From Micromonospora violae (GTDB lineage Bacteria > Actinomycetota > Actinomycetes > Mycobacteriales > Micromonosporaceae): a stretch of 64,000 nucleotides of DNA. Below, piece by piece: positions 16,701 to 25,959 of the stretch. The position numbers and the translations under genes were made by a program. The notes under the pieces were generated by a model. The model did no database searches and had not been told where the DNA came from. It saw only the letters and a program-made list of their open reading frames with translations. Where the stretch lies: positions 3,286,001-3,350,000 of the forward strand of contig NZ_SHKK01000001.1 in NCBI RefSeq assembly GCF_004217135.1, in the 5' to 3' direction. Numbering within the stretch: the stretch's first letter is position 1; each line of letters starts with the position of its first letter.

Positions 16701-19700
16701 CGGCACCGGCACGGTGGTGGGCGACCGTACCGAACTGGAGACCCTGACCCGGTTCTTCGACGAGGCCGGCGCGGAGCCCGGTAGTTGCACGCTGGGCTCG
16801 GTGAAGTCGCAGATCGGGCACACCAAGTGCGCCGCCGGCCTGGCCGGCGTGATCAAGGCGAGCCTCGCGCTCTACACTGGAGTCAAGCCACCCACGATCC
16901 ACCTGACCCGCCCCAATCCGGCCTGGAATCCGGCACGCAGTCCCTTCGCGTTCTACACCGACGTCCGCCCGTGGGTCGCGCCGGCGGCCGAGCGGCTGGC
17001 CGGGGTGAGCGCGTTCGGATTCGGCGGGACGAACTTCCACACCGTGCTCAGCGCGTATCCGAACAGCCCGGAGCCACGGCACACCCGGCAGTCCTGGCCG
17101 GCGGAACTGTTCTGCTTCTGCGGTGCCGACCGGCCCGCGGCACATCTTCGGGTACGGCGGCTGCTGGAGATGCTGTCGAACCGCGACGAGCTGGGTCGAC
17201 CGTGGTCGTTGCGTGACCTGGCCGCGTCGCTGGCCGACGAGGCCGACCACCGGGCCGGCCCGGTCCAGATTGCCGTCGTCGCTCGTAACCGGGACGAACT
17301 CACCGAGCTGTTGGGCCGTGCCGTCGCCGGCGAGCACGACCCGGCACGCGGGCTGGTCCAACCGCCGGACGACCCGGAGCCGGGCAAGGTGGCCTTCCTC
17401 TTCCCCGGTCAGGGCAGCCAGCGGCCGGGTGCGCTCGCCGAACTGTTCGTGGCGTTCCCCGAGCTGCGGCACTACCTGCGCCTCGGCGCCGAGTGGGCGG
17501 ACCTCCTCTTCCCACCCGCGGCGTTCGACCCGGAGACGGCGCGCGAGCAGGAGGACCGGGTACGCGACACCCGGGTCGCCCAACCCGTCCTGGGCATCGG
17601 CGGCCTCGCGGTCGACCACCTGTTACGTCGGCTGGGTGTCCGGCCGGACCTGACCGGCGGACACAGCTACGGGGAGCTCGTCGCGCTCTGCGTAGCCGAC
17701 GCGTTCGACCCCGAGACCCTGCTCGCGCTGAGCCGGCAACGGGCCGATGCGATCCTCGCCGCCACCGGCGACGATCCGGGCACCATGGCGGCGGTCACCG
17801 GCACCGCCGAGCAGGTGAGCCAGGTGCTCACCGCATCGGGACTGGCTGGCGAGGTCGTGCTGGCCAACCGGAACACGCCGACACAGGTCGTGATCTCCGG
17901 GCCGACTCCCGCGGTCGGGTCGGCGGTGGCGGCGCTGCGCGAGGGCGGGCTGTCGGCCCGTCAACTCTCCGTCGCGTGCGCGTTCCACAGCCCGGTGGTG
18001 GCCGGCGGCACCACCCGTTTCGCCGAGGCGCTGGCGTCCAGCACGGTACGGGAGCCGGCCATCGAGGTCTGGTCGAACCACACGGCCGCCCCGTACGACG
18101 GCGACGCCGACCGGGTACGTGAACGGCTCGCCGCGCAGATCGGCGCGCCCGTGCGCTTCGTCGAACAGATCGAGGCGATGTACGCCAGCGGCGCCCGGAC
18201 CTTCGTGGAGGCCGGCCCCGGTCAGGTCCTCACCAAACTGGTCCGGGCCATCCTCGGCGACCGGCCGCACCTGGCGGTCGCCACCGAGCCCCGCCCCGAC
18301 GACGGGCTGCGCGGCTTCCTCGTCACTATCGCTCAACTGGCCTGTGCCGGCGTCCCGGTGCGGACCGGTTGGTTGTTCCAGGGCCGCGACACCGCGGACC
18401 TCGCGGCGGTCAAGCCGGGCCAGCGTCCGTTCTGGACAGTGGACGGCCAGCTCGTACGGGATCAGTCCGGGAACACCCTGCCCGGCGGAATGACGCCCCC
18501 ACGACGGATCAAGGAGTTGTCGATGACCGCTTCGAACGGGACCGCCTTCAGTGGTCGGGACAGCCGCGACGAGTTGCTGAGCGAGTTCCTCCGCACCAGC
18601 CGGGACATGATCGCCTCGCAGCGGGACGTGATGCTCGCCTACTTCGGCGACGGCGTGGGTGGACGACTCGTGTGGCAGCCCTCGCAGGCGTACCCGCCGG
18701 TGGTGCTGCCGGGTCATGGGACCGAGGTCGCCCCGGCCGCGACGACGACGGCGGTGGTGGCCGCTCCCCCGGCCGCACCGACGGGCGGGGGCGAGGTGGC
18801 CGCCGTGGCGGTCGCCGCGTCCGGTCCCGACTTCCAGACCGCGATCCTCGACGTGATCAGCGAACGCACCGGCTACCCGGTGGACCTGATCGAACTCGAC
18901 CTCGACCTCGAAGCCGACCTCAGCATCGACTCCATCAAACGCGCCGAAGTCGCCGGCGAAGTCGCCGCACGGCTCGGCCTCGCCGTCGAGGGCGACGAAG
19001 CCGAACTCGAAGACCTCGTCAAGGCCCGCACCGTACGCACCATGGTCGACTGGCTCAACCAGAAGACGCAGGGGGTGACCGCGGCGGCACCGTCGCCGCG
19101 TAACGGCACACTGGCCCCGTCGCCCGCGCCACGCGCCCTCACCGCACCGATGGTGGCACCACCCGCAGGAGCGCCCTCGGCGCTGGCCACCAGGAGCCCG
19201 GCCGTCGCACCCGCGCCAGTCCCCACCGTGTCGGTCACCGCCCCCGGTAGGGCCGGGATCACACCGAAGCGACTTCTGCCCCTGGCGACGGTGATCGCGG
19301 GACCTCCCGGCGCGGACGCCGACGCCCCGCAGGCCGGGCAGCCGGCCGACGTGCTCGCCGGAACACGTTTCCTCATCACCGGCGCAAGCCCGACACTGGC
19401 GTACCTCGCCGAACTGCTTCAGGAGCAGGGCGCGGCCGGGCAGACGGGTGTGGTGGACGAGAGGCAGGCCGACCAGCTGGCCGGCTTCGACGGGCTGATC
19501 CTGCTGGACGGTCTGGACGGCGCCGGAGCACCCCTGCTGCCCGATATCTTCTCGTTCCTCAAGCAGGCGCTCGCGGCCGGTCCCCGCTGGCTGCTCGCGG
19601 CAGGACCGGTCGGCGGGACGGAACGTAGCGACGGCCTGGCCGGCCTGTTCCGTACTATTTCCAGGGAGTACCCACAGGTCGCGGCCCGGTGCGTCCAGGT

Positions 19701-20745
19701 CGACGGTGCTGCCGATCCGCAGCAGATCGCCCGACACCTGATCGACGAGCTGCTGGTCCCCGGGGAGACCCCGGCCGTCGTGCGGCGCGAGACCGAGCGG
19801 ACAACCGTCACCCTCACACCGGTGGCGCTGGGTGCGGTGGCGACCAGCGGTGCCGGGCCGGCCGGTGACGGTGCCTCCGAGGCCGCCGCGATCGGCCTCG
19901 ACCGGGATTCGGTGGTGGTGCTGGTCGGCGGGGCTCGCGGGATCACGCCATGGTTCGCCCGCGCAGTGGCCATGGCGAGCCGCTGCCGGATCGAGCTGGT
20001 CGGCCGCACACCGCTGCCGACCGAGCCGGAGGATCCGGACCTGGTGTCGGCGCGGGACAAGGCATCGTTGCGTGCCGCGCTCGCCGGCCGGGGTCTGCGG
20101 TCACCGGCGCAGATCGAACACACCGCGCAGGCGATCCTGGCTGCCCGCGAGGTCGAGACGACCCTCGCCGAACTGCGGGAACTGGGCAGCGAGGTGCGCT
20201 ACCACGCCCTCGACGTGCGGGACGCGTCGGCGATCCGCCGCCTACTGCTGGACACCGAGCATACGCACGGTCGGGTCGACGGCGTGGTGTACGCGGCCGG
20301 CGTGATCGAGGACAAGCTGATCGCGCAGAAGGACCCACAATCGTTCGCCCGGGTGTTCGGCACCAAGGTCGATGGTGCCCGTACGGTACTGGCCAGCCTG
20401 GACGAGCTGAACTCGCCGCCTCGGTTCGTGGTGCTGTTCGGCAGCATCGCCGCGGCATACGGCAATCGAGGTCAGAGCGACTACGCCGCGGCGAACGACG
20501 CTCTCGACGCGATCGGCGCCCGCTGGGCGGCCAGCACCGGCAACCGCTGTCTGACCGTGCACTGGGGCCCGTGGGCACCTGGCACCGGGCACGGCGGGAT
20601 GGTCAGCGACGAGCTGAGTCGGGAGTACGCGCGCCGCGGCATCGAGCTGATCGACCCCGAAGCGGGTGCCTTCAGCCTGCTGAGCGAGTTGGCCTGGGGC
20701 GACCCGAAGATCAACTCCGTGGTCTACACCGCCTCCGGCTGGTGA
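13750..20745 (+). CDS. PKS-A: Pfa/enediyne-like iterative type I polyketide synthase (flavin barrels-KS-AT-ACP-KR)
   Basis: 2331 residues. Residues 1-250 and about 290-610 each read as nitronate monooxygenase/PfaD-like TIM barrels (second: IPVVQGPMTRVS, KFVFEGAECGGHVG, LLFAGGIHDARSAAM), likely an FMN enoyl-reductase-type unit. KS about 655-1090 has DAACASS near 846, EAHGTGT and GHTKCAAG. AT about 1215-1510 has FLFPGQGSQ and GHSYGE near 1304. One ACP near 1724 (LEADLSIDSIKRAEV) follows an Ala/Pro-rich linker. KR 2050-2331 has LVGGARGIT and SDYAAANDALD. In polyunsaturated fatty acid synthases PfaA carries KS-MAT-ACPs-KR and PfaD is separate; here both are fused and only one ACP remains. The ATG at 13750 has a GGGAG site. 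First gene of the operon. Cytoplasmic; product unknown. Confidence 0.9.
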   Translation: MSPAPNTRDLVIAISAGSLLEPSPGIVTAAHHGGGHGVLDLASGDSWTLTALAQAAAGSSGPIGVRVPAGCTATPADVDRAGHGQVDLLVLPLDAPWSLAEVVDRYRVLVEVTSLDDARYAAAAGAHGLIARGMEGGGTVSELSSFVLLQQLAAADDLDLPIWVAGGIGPRTAVACVIGGAAGVVLDSQLTLMPESELPADVRGAIRRLDGSETVLVDGVRGIRRGGPHDSASQLLPIGQDGWLAAVFARRWPDTAAAVRGIRATLLEALAESSAGDALAPGAALADALNVRIPVVQGPMTRVSDEAPFAAAVAADGALPFVALALSGAEQSRRVLRETADRLGERPWGVGVLGFAPDELRAAQLEAIREIRPACAVIAGGRPSQATALEQDGITTFLHVPSPGLLRQFLRAGARKFVFEGAECGGHVGPRASFPLWEAQLLVLEEFLAEAPDDAGRLQLLFAGGIHDARSAAMVAAMAAPLTGRGAQIGLLMGTAYLFTREAVSEGAIQPLFHRTAIAATRTSLLETAPGHATRCLPSPFVDDFHSVREELESAGVENRQVWEHLELLNVGRLRIASKGVRREDDGLVEVDEAVQAVEGMFMAGQVAVLRHTPTTVAELHAQVTTEAREFLAVRTAALRAELVPPTVPVDEPAAPLDIAIVGMSCVLPGSPDLHSFWQTVLSGTDAVTEVPSDRWDVDTYYAPEVDPGQAGRISVSRWGGFIEPVPFDAIRYGIPPAALSSIDPTQLLALEVAHRALVDAGYPYDAAGADHRQTGVVFGAEAGSDMGHAQTLRTMLPAYLGEVPAELEDQLPTVTEDSFPGVLANVIAGRIANRLDLGGPNYTIDAACASSLAAMDAACKELSAGSSDLMICGGADLHNGINDYLMFTSAHALSPTGRCRTFDSTGDGIALGEGVACVVLKRLADAERDGDRIYAVIKGIGSSSDGRALGLTAPRASGQRRALDRAYHRTGVSPRQVGLVEAHGTGTVVGDRTELETLTRFFDEAGAEPGSCTLGSVKSQIGHTKCAAGLAGVIKASLALYTGVKPPTIHLTRPNPAWNPARSPFAFYTDVRPWVAPAAERLAGVSAFGFGGTNFHTVLSAYPNSPEPRHTRQSWPAELFCFCGADRPAAHLRVRRLLEMLSNRDELGRPWSLRDLAASLADEADHRAGPVQIAVVARNRDELTELLGRAVAGEHDPARGLVQPPDDPEPGKVAFLFPGQGSQRPGALAELFVAFPELRHYLRLGAEWADLLFPPAAFDPETAREQEDRVRDTRVAQPVLGIGGLAVDHLLRRLGVRPDLTGGHSYGELVALCVADAFDPETLLALSRQRADAILAATGDDPGTMAAVTGTAEQVSQVLTASGLAGEVVLANRNTPTQVVISGPTPAVGSAVAALREGGLSARQLSVACAFHSPVVAGGTTRFAEALASSTVREPAIEVWSNHTAAPYDGDADRVRERLAAQIGAPVRFVEQIEAMYASGARTFVEAGPGQVLTKLVRAILGDRPHLAVATEPRPDDGLRGFLVTIAQLACAGVPVRTGWLFQGRDTADLAAVKPGQRPFWTVDGQLVRDQSGNTLPGGMTPPRRIKELSMTASNGTAFSGRDSRDELLSEFLRTSRDMIASQRDVMLAYFGDGVGGRLVWQPSQAYPPVVLPGHGTEVAPAATTTAVVAAPPAAPTGGGEVAAVAVAASGPDFQTAILDVISERTGYPVDLIELDLDLEADLSIDSIKRAEVAGEVAARLGLAVEGDEAELEDLVKARTVRTMVDWLNQKTQGVTAAAPSPRNGTLAPSPAPRALTAPMVAPPAGAPSALATRSPAVAPAPVPTVSVTAPGRAGITPKRLLPLATVIAGPPGADADAPQAGQPADVLAGTRFLITGASPTLAYLAELLQEQGAAGQTGVVDERQADQLAGFDGLILLDGLDGAGAPLLPDIFSFLKQALAAGPRWLLAAGPVGGTERSDGLAGLFRTISREYPQVAARCVQVDGAADPQQIARHLIDELLVPGETPAVVRRETERTTVTLTPVALGAVATSGAGPAGDGASEAAAIGLDRDSVVVLVGGARGITPWFARAVAMASRCRIELVGRTPLPTEPEDPDLVSARDKASLRAALAGRGLRSPAQIEHTAQAILAAREVETTLAELRELGSEVRYHALDVRDASAIRRLLLDTEHTHGRVDGVVYAAGVIEDKLIAQKDPQSFARVFGTKVDGARTVLASLDELNSPPRFVVLFGSIAAAYGNRGQSDYAAANDALDAIGARWAASTGNRCLTVHWGPWAPGTGHGGMVSDELSREYARRGIELIDPEAGAFSLLSELAWGDPKINSVVYTASGW

Positions 20746-20818
20746 TCGTTCAGCGGATGCGGCGGCACCCGCGCCGTACACCCGGTACGCCCATCGACGG
20801 TGGAGCGAGAGGTCGAAG

Positions 20819-23800
20819 ATGAACACGAGTACCGATCGGAGCGACCCGATCGCGATCGTCGGGATGGCGGCGGTGATGCCCGGCGCCGGCAACCTGGAGA
20901 GCTACTGGCGCAATCTGGTCGACGGGGTGGACGCGATCACCGACGTGCCGGCGCACCGGTGGGACGAGGAGTTCTACGACCCGGAGCAGGCCCACCGGCC
21001 GGACCGGATGTACTGCCGGCGCGGCGGGTTCGTCGACGAGTTCGCGACCTTCGAGCCGCTGCGGTTCGGCATCATGCCCGCCTCGGTGGCGGATATCGAA
21101 CCGGACCAGCTCATCGCCCTGAACGTGGCCGCCGCCGCGATCGACGACGCCGGCGGCGCGGACCGACTGCCCGGCGGCGACCGGGTCGGTGTGATCCTCG
21201 GGCGGGGCGGCATCCTCAGTCCGGCTCAGGCCCGCTACGCCCAACGGGTGCGGATGTCGAGCCAGGTCATCCAGGTGCTGCGGGAGCTGATTCCGGAGCT
21301 GGACCAGAGCCGGCTCGACCTGGTACGCGAGAAGTTCGACGAGCGGCTCGGCCCGTACCAGCCGGAGGGGACGATCGGTCTGGTGCCGAACCTGGCCGCG
21401 TCCCGGGTGGCCAACCGGCTCAACCTGCGCGGTCCGGCGTACACCCTGGACGCGGCCTGCGCCTCGTCGCTGATCGCGGTCGACCAGGCGATCACCGAGC
21501 TGACCAGCGGACGGTTGGACGCCGTCCTGGCCGGTGGTGTGCACCACGTTCACGACATCAGCTTCTGGTCGGTGTTCAACCAGTTGCGGGCGCTGTCCAG
21601 GCGCGGCGAGAGCCGGCCGTTCCACCGGGAGTCCGACGGCTTGCTGATCGGCGAGGGCACCGGTGTGGTCGTCCTCAAGCGGTGGTCCGACGCGGTCCGG
21701 GACGGCGACCGGGTGTACGCCGTCATCCGGGGCAGCGGGATGTCCAGCGACGGCCGCTCGGCGAGCATGTTCAACCCGGCCTCCTCCGGACAGGTGCTGG
21801 CCATCCGGCGGGCGTGGGAATCGGCAGGGCTGGACCCGACCGCGCCGGACGCACTGGGGTTGCTGGAGGCGCACGGCACCGGCACACCCACCGGCGACGC
21901 AGCCGAACTGGTCTCGGTGGCCGAGGTCTTCGGACCGCGATCGGGCGACGGGCCACGCCCGGTGATCGGATCGGTCAAGTCGATGATCGGGCACACCATG
22001 CCGGCCGCCGGCATCGCCGGTCTGATCAAGGCCACGCTCGCGGTGCACCGGGGGGTTTTGCCGCCCACGCTGCACTGCGACGATCCACGCTCGGAGATGG
22101 CCGCGACCCGGTTCGCCCCGATCGCCACCGCCCGCCCGTGGGAGAGCGACGGGCCGCGTCGCGCCGGGGTGAACGCCTTCGGCTTCGGCGGCATCAACGC
22201 ACACGTCATCATCGAGCAGGCGCCCGAGCCCGCCGGTGTACGGAACCGGCCGACCAGCGGGCCGATGGCGGCGGGTGGAGCGGATGTCGGAGGAGGCGCG
22301 GGCTCGACCGTGGCCAGCTCGACGGTTGCGGTGGCCGAGCCGGACCAGGTGCTCTGGCTCGCCGCGCCGGACCCCGTCCGCTTGGCGAGCCTGCTGTCCC
22401 GCGACGACCACGAGGTGCGGACCCTCGGCGTCGAACGGGCCCGGAGCAACCGGCCCGCCAACGGGGCCGAAACGTGCCGACTCGGCATCGTCAACCCGAC
22501 CGACAAGCTGCTGGCCGTCGCCCGCAAGACGGTGGCCCGCGGTCAGGCATGGCGGGGCGGACGGGACATCTGGTTCAGCCCGTCGCCGCTGTTGGCCTCC
22601 GGCACCGGGCGCCTCGCCTTCGTCTTCCCCGGCCTGGAGGCGGAGTTCGCGCCCCGTACCGCAGACATCGCCGCGCACCTCGGACTGCCGGATCGGCAGT
22701 GGTCCGCCTCGGACCTGGGCCGGCACGGCGCCGGGCTGATCGAGGTCGGCAAACTCCTCGACAAGGCGCTGCACCACATCGGCGTGCAACCGGACGCGGT
22801 CGCCGGACACAGCATTGGCGAGTGGACCGCCGCGGCGACCAGTGGGCAGATCAGCACGGCGGCGATGGACGAATTCCTGGAACTGTTCCACGCCGACTCG
22901 GTCGAGGTGTCCGGATACGTCTTCGCCGCCGTGGGAGCTGGCGCGGACCGGGTCACCCCGATGCTCGGTGACTTTCCGGGTGTTCTTCTCTCGCACGACA
23001 ACGCCCCGGCGCAGTCGGTGGTGAACGGCCCCGAACCCCAGGTGGACCGGCTCGTAGAGGCCCTGCGTACGGAGAACGTGCTGTGTCAGAAGCTGCCGTT
23101 CCGGTCGGCCTTCCACACTCCCGTGTTCGTCGACGGCCTGCAGTCGATCGGCGCGGCGCTGCGCCGGTGGGAGGTACACCCGACCCGGATACCGGTCTGG
23201 TCGGCGACCCTGGCGGCACCGTTCCCCGCCGACGAGGCGCAGGTCAATGCCCTGTTCGTCAGGCACATGATGGAGCCGGTCTGGTTCCGTCAGACCGTGG
23301 CGGCGATGTACGACGCCGGGATACGGGTCTTCCTCCAGGTCGGTGCGGGACAGCTCGCCTCGCTGATCAGCGACAACCTGCGCGGGCGCGAGCATCTCGC
23401 GATGCCGGTCAACGTGAAGCACCGCAGCGGGCTGGACCAGCTCCGCCGGGTCGCCACCGCGATCTGGGTGGAGGGCGGCAGCCCGAACCTGACCGCGCTC
23501 GATCCACCGTTGGCGAAGGCACCCGCGAAGCCGGTACGCCGTGGCCCGTCGATTCCGCTGGACCTCGGTGGCCCACTGGTCCGGCTCGGGGCGGGCGCCG
23601 CCGGTCTGCTCGGCGTGTCAGCGGGCGGCACCCCGCCGAGCCACCTATCCGCAGGTCCGCCGAATCACGGTGCGGCCGTTCCGATCGGCGCCTCGCCGAC
23701 GGTTGGGGCGGGTCGCCAGCCGGAGCCGGCGGGTACCGGCGTCAACCCGGCGGCGGCGCTTGCCGCCCTGCACAGGTTGACCGGGCGGTCCAGCGCGGCC

Positions 23801-25609
23801 GCGGAACTCGCCGCGCTGTTGCAGGACACGGCTCGGGACGCGGTGAACGTTCTGGACGCGGCCGCCCGACCGGCTCCGCCGGTAGCGCCGCGCCCGGATG
23901 TCGGACAACCCCCGGTCGCCCAGCCTGCCGGATCCTCCCGAACCGCCGCCCCCGCGGGCCCTACCATCGGCAACGGCGTTCCTCCGGCCAACGGGGTCGC
24001 CACCGGCAAGGCGGTCAGCGGCAGCGCGAGCAACGGCGACCCGGGTACGGTTCGGCGGATCACGTTGCGGGTCTCCGTCGAGAACATGCCGTACCTGAGG
24101 GATCACTGCTTCTTCGTCCAGCCACCGGACTGGCCGAAGATGGAGGACCGGTGGCCGGTGGTGCCGGCCACCACCCTGGTCCAGCACATGGTCGACGCGG
24201 CGGAGCAGGCCATGCCGGGCATGCGGGCGGTGGGCGTACGCGACGCCCGGTTCAACCGTTGGCTGATAGCCGAGCCCGGTCAGGACGTCGAGATCGCGGT
24301 GAAGCCGAGCGGTGACGGCCTGTTCTCGGTCACCTTCGGCCCGTACGCCCGGTCGACCGTGCAACTCGCCGCGGACTATCCGGCGGACCCGCCCGAGGTG
24401 TGGCGGCACGATCCCGCGACCGAGCGGCCGCCACGGATCAGCGCCGAGGAGATGTACGCCGAGCGGCTGATGTTCCACGGCCCTCAGTTCCAGGGCATCA
24501 CCGCCGTACACGCCCTCGGTGACATGCACGTACGGGGGGTGGTCACCGCACCCGTGCCGCCGGGCGCCCTGCTGGACAACGCGCTACAGCTGATCGGCAA
24601 CTGGCTCATCACCACACAGCCGTTCCGTACCGTCGCGTTGCCCGTGGGCCTGGGCCACATCCGCTACTTCGGTCCCCCGCCGGCACCCGGTACGGACCTG
24701 GAGTGTGTCGCCCGGGTGCGCTCGATCGACGACGCACAACTCGTCGCGGACACCCAACTGGTGGTCGACGGCCGGGTGTGGGCACAGATCGAGGGCGCGG
24801 TGGACCGGCGCTTCGACAGCCATCCGCAGGCCCGGCCGGCGGAACGGTTCCCCGAGCGGCATCCGATGTCGCTGATCCAACCCGAGGGCTGGACGATGGC
24901 CTTCGACTGCTGGACCGACCTGGTCACCCAGGGCATGGCCGCCCGCGGCATCCTGGGCTCGGCCGCGTACGCGGACTATGAACGGCAGCCCGCGCGGTCC
25001 CGCAAGCAGTGGCTGTTGGGCCGGATCGCCGTGAAGGACGCCGTCCGGTTCCGGTTGTGGGAGGACGGGCACCGGGACATCTACCCCATCGAGCTGACGG
25101 TCGGCAACGATCCGGACGGGCGACCCCGGGTGCACGGACGTCCGGGCCGTGACATGCGCGAGTGCGATGTCTCGCTGGCGCACTGCGCGGAGATCGGCGT
25201 CGCGATCGCGAAACCCCGCGGGCCGGCGTCGCCACCCGACGCGCCTGGCGTCGGCATCGACGTCGCCGAGATCACCGACCATCCGGAGAGCACCCTGCGC
25301 TTCGCCCTGACCGACGGGGAGACCGCCCTGCTGGACTCGCTCGGTGGCGACGCCGAGGAACGGCGGCACTGGTTCACCCGGTTCTGGGCCGCCAAGGAGG
25401 CCGTCGGCAAGGCGGAGGGGACCGGACTCGACGGGCGTCCGCGCCGGTTCGTCGTGACAAGCGCCACGGACACGGTGCTGACCGTCCACGTCGGTGGCCG
25501 GAGCTACCCGGTCGAGCACCGCGAGGTCGGAAACCCCGAAGACCTACCGCCCCGACGGTACGTGGTGGCCTGGACCTGGGGCCCGCGGACCGGGACCGAT
25601 CAGCCGTGA
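20819..25609 (+). CDS. PKS-B: iterative type I PKS (KS-AT-DH-phosphopantetheinyl transferase)
   Basis: 1596 residues. KS 8-450: DAACASS near 210, EAHGTGT, GHTMPAAG, FGFGGINAH, so it looks catalytic rather than a chain-length-factor-like pseudo-KS. AT-like domain about 595-890: FVFPGLEAEF and intact GHSIGEW near 662, closer in style to PfaB. An Ala/Pro linker (about 890-1080) precedes a hot-dog dehydratase (about 1085-1370; LRDHCFF, LLDNALQLIGNW). Residues about 1395-1590 form an Sfp-type phosphopantetheinyl transferase with GVGIDVAEI and WAAKEAVGKAEG. KS, DH and a C-terminal PPTase recall enediyne PKSs and PfaC/PfaE. It would work with PKS-A and the free ACP; the PPTase can activate the ACPs. 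The ATG at 20819 is 73 bp after PKS-A. Confidence 0.9.
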   Translation: MNTSTDRSDPIAIVGMAAVMPGAGNLESYWRNLVDGVDAITDVPAHRWDEEFYDPEQAHRPDRMYCRRGGFVDEFATFEPLRFGIMPASVADIEPDQLIALNVAAAAIDDAGGADRLPGGDRVGVILGRGGILSPAQARYAQRVRMSSQVIQVLRELIPELDQSRLDLVREKFDERLGPYQPEGTIGLVPNLAASRVANRLNLRGPAYTLDAACASSLIAVDQAITELTSGRLDAVLAGGVHHVHDISFWSVFNQLRALSRRGESRPFHRESDGLLIGEGTGVVVLKRWSDAVRDGDRVYAVIRGSGMSSDGRSASMFNPASSGQVLAIRRAWESAGLDPTAPDALGLLEAHGTGTPTGDAAELVSVAEVFGPRSGDGPRPVIGSVKSMIGHTMPAAGIAGLIKATLAVHRGVLPPTLHCDDPRSEMAATRFAPIATARPWESDGPRRAGVNAFGFGGINAHVIIEQAPEPAGVRNRPTSGPMAAGGADVGGGAGSTVASSTVAVAEPDQVLWLAAPDPVRLASLLSRDDHEVRTLGVERARSNRPANGAETCRLGIVNPTDKLLAVARKTVARGQAWRGGRDIWFSPSPLLASGTGRLAFVFPGLEAEFAPRTADIAAHLGLPDRQWSASDLGRHGAGLIEVGKLLDKALHHIGVQPDAVAGHSIGEWTAAATSGQISTAAMDEFLELFHADSVEVSGYVFAAVGAGADRVTPMLGDFPGVLLSHDNAPAQSVVNGPEPQVDRLVEALRTENVLCQKLPFRSAFHTPVFVDGLQSIGAALRRWEVHPTRIPVWSATLAAPFPADEAQVNALFVRHMMEPVWFRQTVAAMYDAGIRVFLQVGAGQLASLISDNLRGREHLAMPVNVKHRSGLDQLRRVATAIWVEGGSPNLTALDPPLAKAPAKPVRRGPSIPLDLGGPLVRLGAGAAGLLGVSAGGTPPSHLSAGPPNHGAAVPIGASPTVGAGRQPEPAGTGVNPAAALAALHRLTGRSSAAAELAALLQDTARDAVNVLDAAARPAPPVAPRPDVGQPPVAQPAGSSRTAAPAGPTIGNGVPPANGVATGKAVSGSASNGDPGTVRRITLRVSVENMPYLRDHCFFVQPPDWPKMEDRWPVVPATTLVQHMVDAAEQAMPGMRAVGVRDARFNRWLIAEPGQDVEIAVKPSGDGLFSVTFGPYARSTVQLAADYPADPPEVWRHDPATERPPRISAEEMYAERLMFHGPQFQGITAVHALGDMHVRGVVTAPVPPGALLDNALQLIGNWLITTQPFRTVALPVGLGHIRYFGPPPAPGTDLECVARVRSIDDAQLVADTQLVVDGRVWAQIEGAVDRRFDSHPQARPAERFPERHPMSLIQPEGWTMAFDCWTDLVTQGMAARGILGSAAYADYERQPARSRKQWLLGRIAVKDAVRFRLWEDGHRDIYPIELTVGNDPDGRPRVHGRPGRDMRECDVSLAHCAEIGVAIAKPRGPASPPDAPGVGIDVAEITDHPESTLRFALTDGETALLDSLGGDAEERRHWFTRFWAAKEAVGKAEGTGLDGRPRRFVVTSATDTVLTVHVGGRSYPVEHREVGNPEDLPPRRYVVAWTWGPRTGTDQP

Positions 25610-25647
25610 CCGGCATCCACTCCCGACCAGTCGAAGGAGTACCTCCC

Positions 25648-25959
25648 ATGGCCGCCTCGCACGCCGACATCCTCGCCGAGCTCACCGAGATCATCCACGC
25701 GGTCCTCGGTGACTTCGCCGCCGATGAACCCATCACCATGGACACCACCTTCCGCGACGACCTCGGCATGGAGAGCATCGACGTCGTCTCCCTCGCCGGC
25801 CGGCTGCAGGCCCGGTACGGCAACACCGTCAACTTCGCGCACTTCGTCGCCAAACTGGATCTGGAGACCGTGGGCGAGCTGCGGGTCGGGCAACTGGTCG
25901 AGCACATCGCACGCTCCCTCGACGCGAGCCCCACGGTCGTCGAGGCGGTCCACTCGTGA
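25648..25959 (+). CDS. Free acyl carrier protein of the PKS cluster
   Basis: A 103-residue acidic protein with the carrier-protein core TTFRDDLGMESIDVVSLAGRLQARYG. The serine in GMES is the expected 4'-phosphopantetheine site (usually DSLD/DSVE, here ESID). The C-terminal helix runs through LDLETVGELRVGQLVEHIA. The ATG at 25648 has AAGGAG 8 bp upstream and lies 38 bp after PKS-B. The stop overlaps the hydrolase start (GTGA). It may carry a starter or the finished chain between PKS, sulfotransferase and hydrolase. The C-terminal PPTase of PKS-B is the obvious enzyme to load it. Confidence 0.9.
   Translation: MAASHADILAELTEIIHAVLGDFAADEPITMDTTFRDDLGMESIDVVSLAGRLQARYGNTVNFAHFVAKLDLETVGELRVGQLVEHIARSLDASPTVVEAVHS

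Noticed and set aside
14871..16784. A 637-codon open frame inside PKS-A in another frame
   Set aside because: Arg/Gly-rich shadow of the high-GC PKS coding frame; no motifs.
17623..23422. Long antisense open frames across the PKS genes
   Set aside because: Third-position GC bias of the sense genes removes antisense stops; the translations have no recognisable domains.
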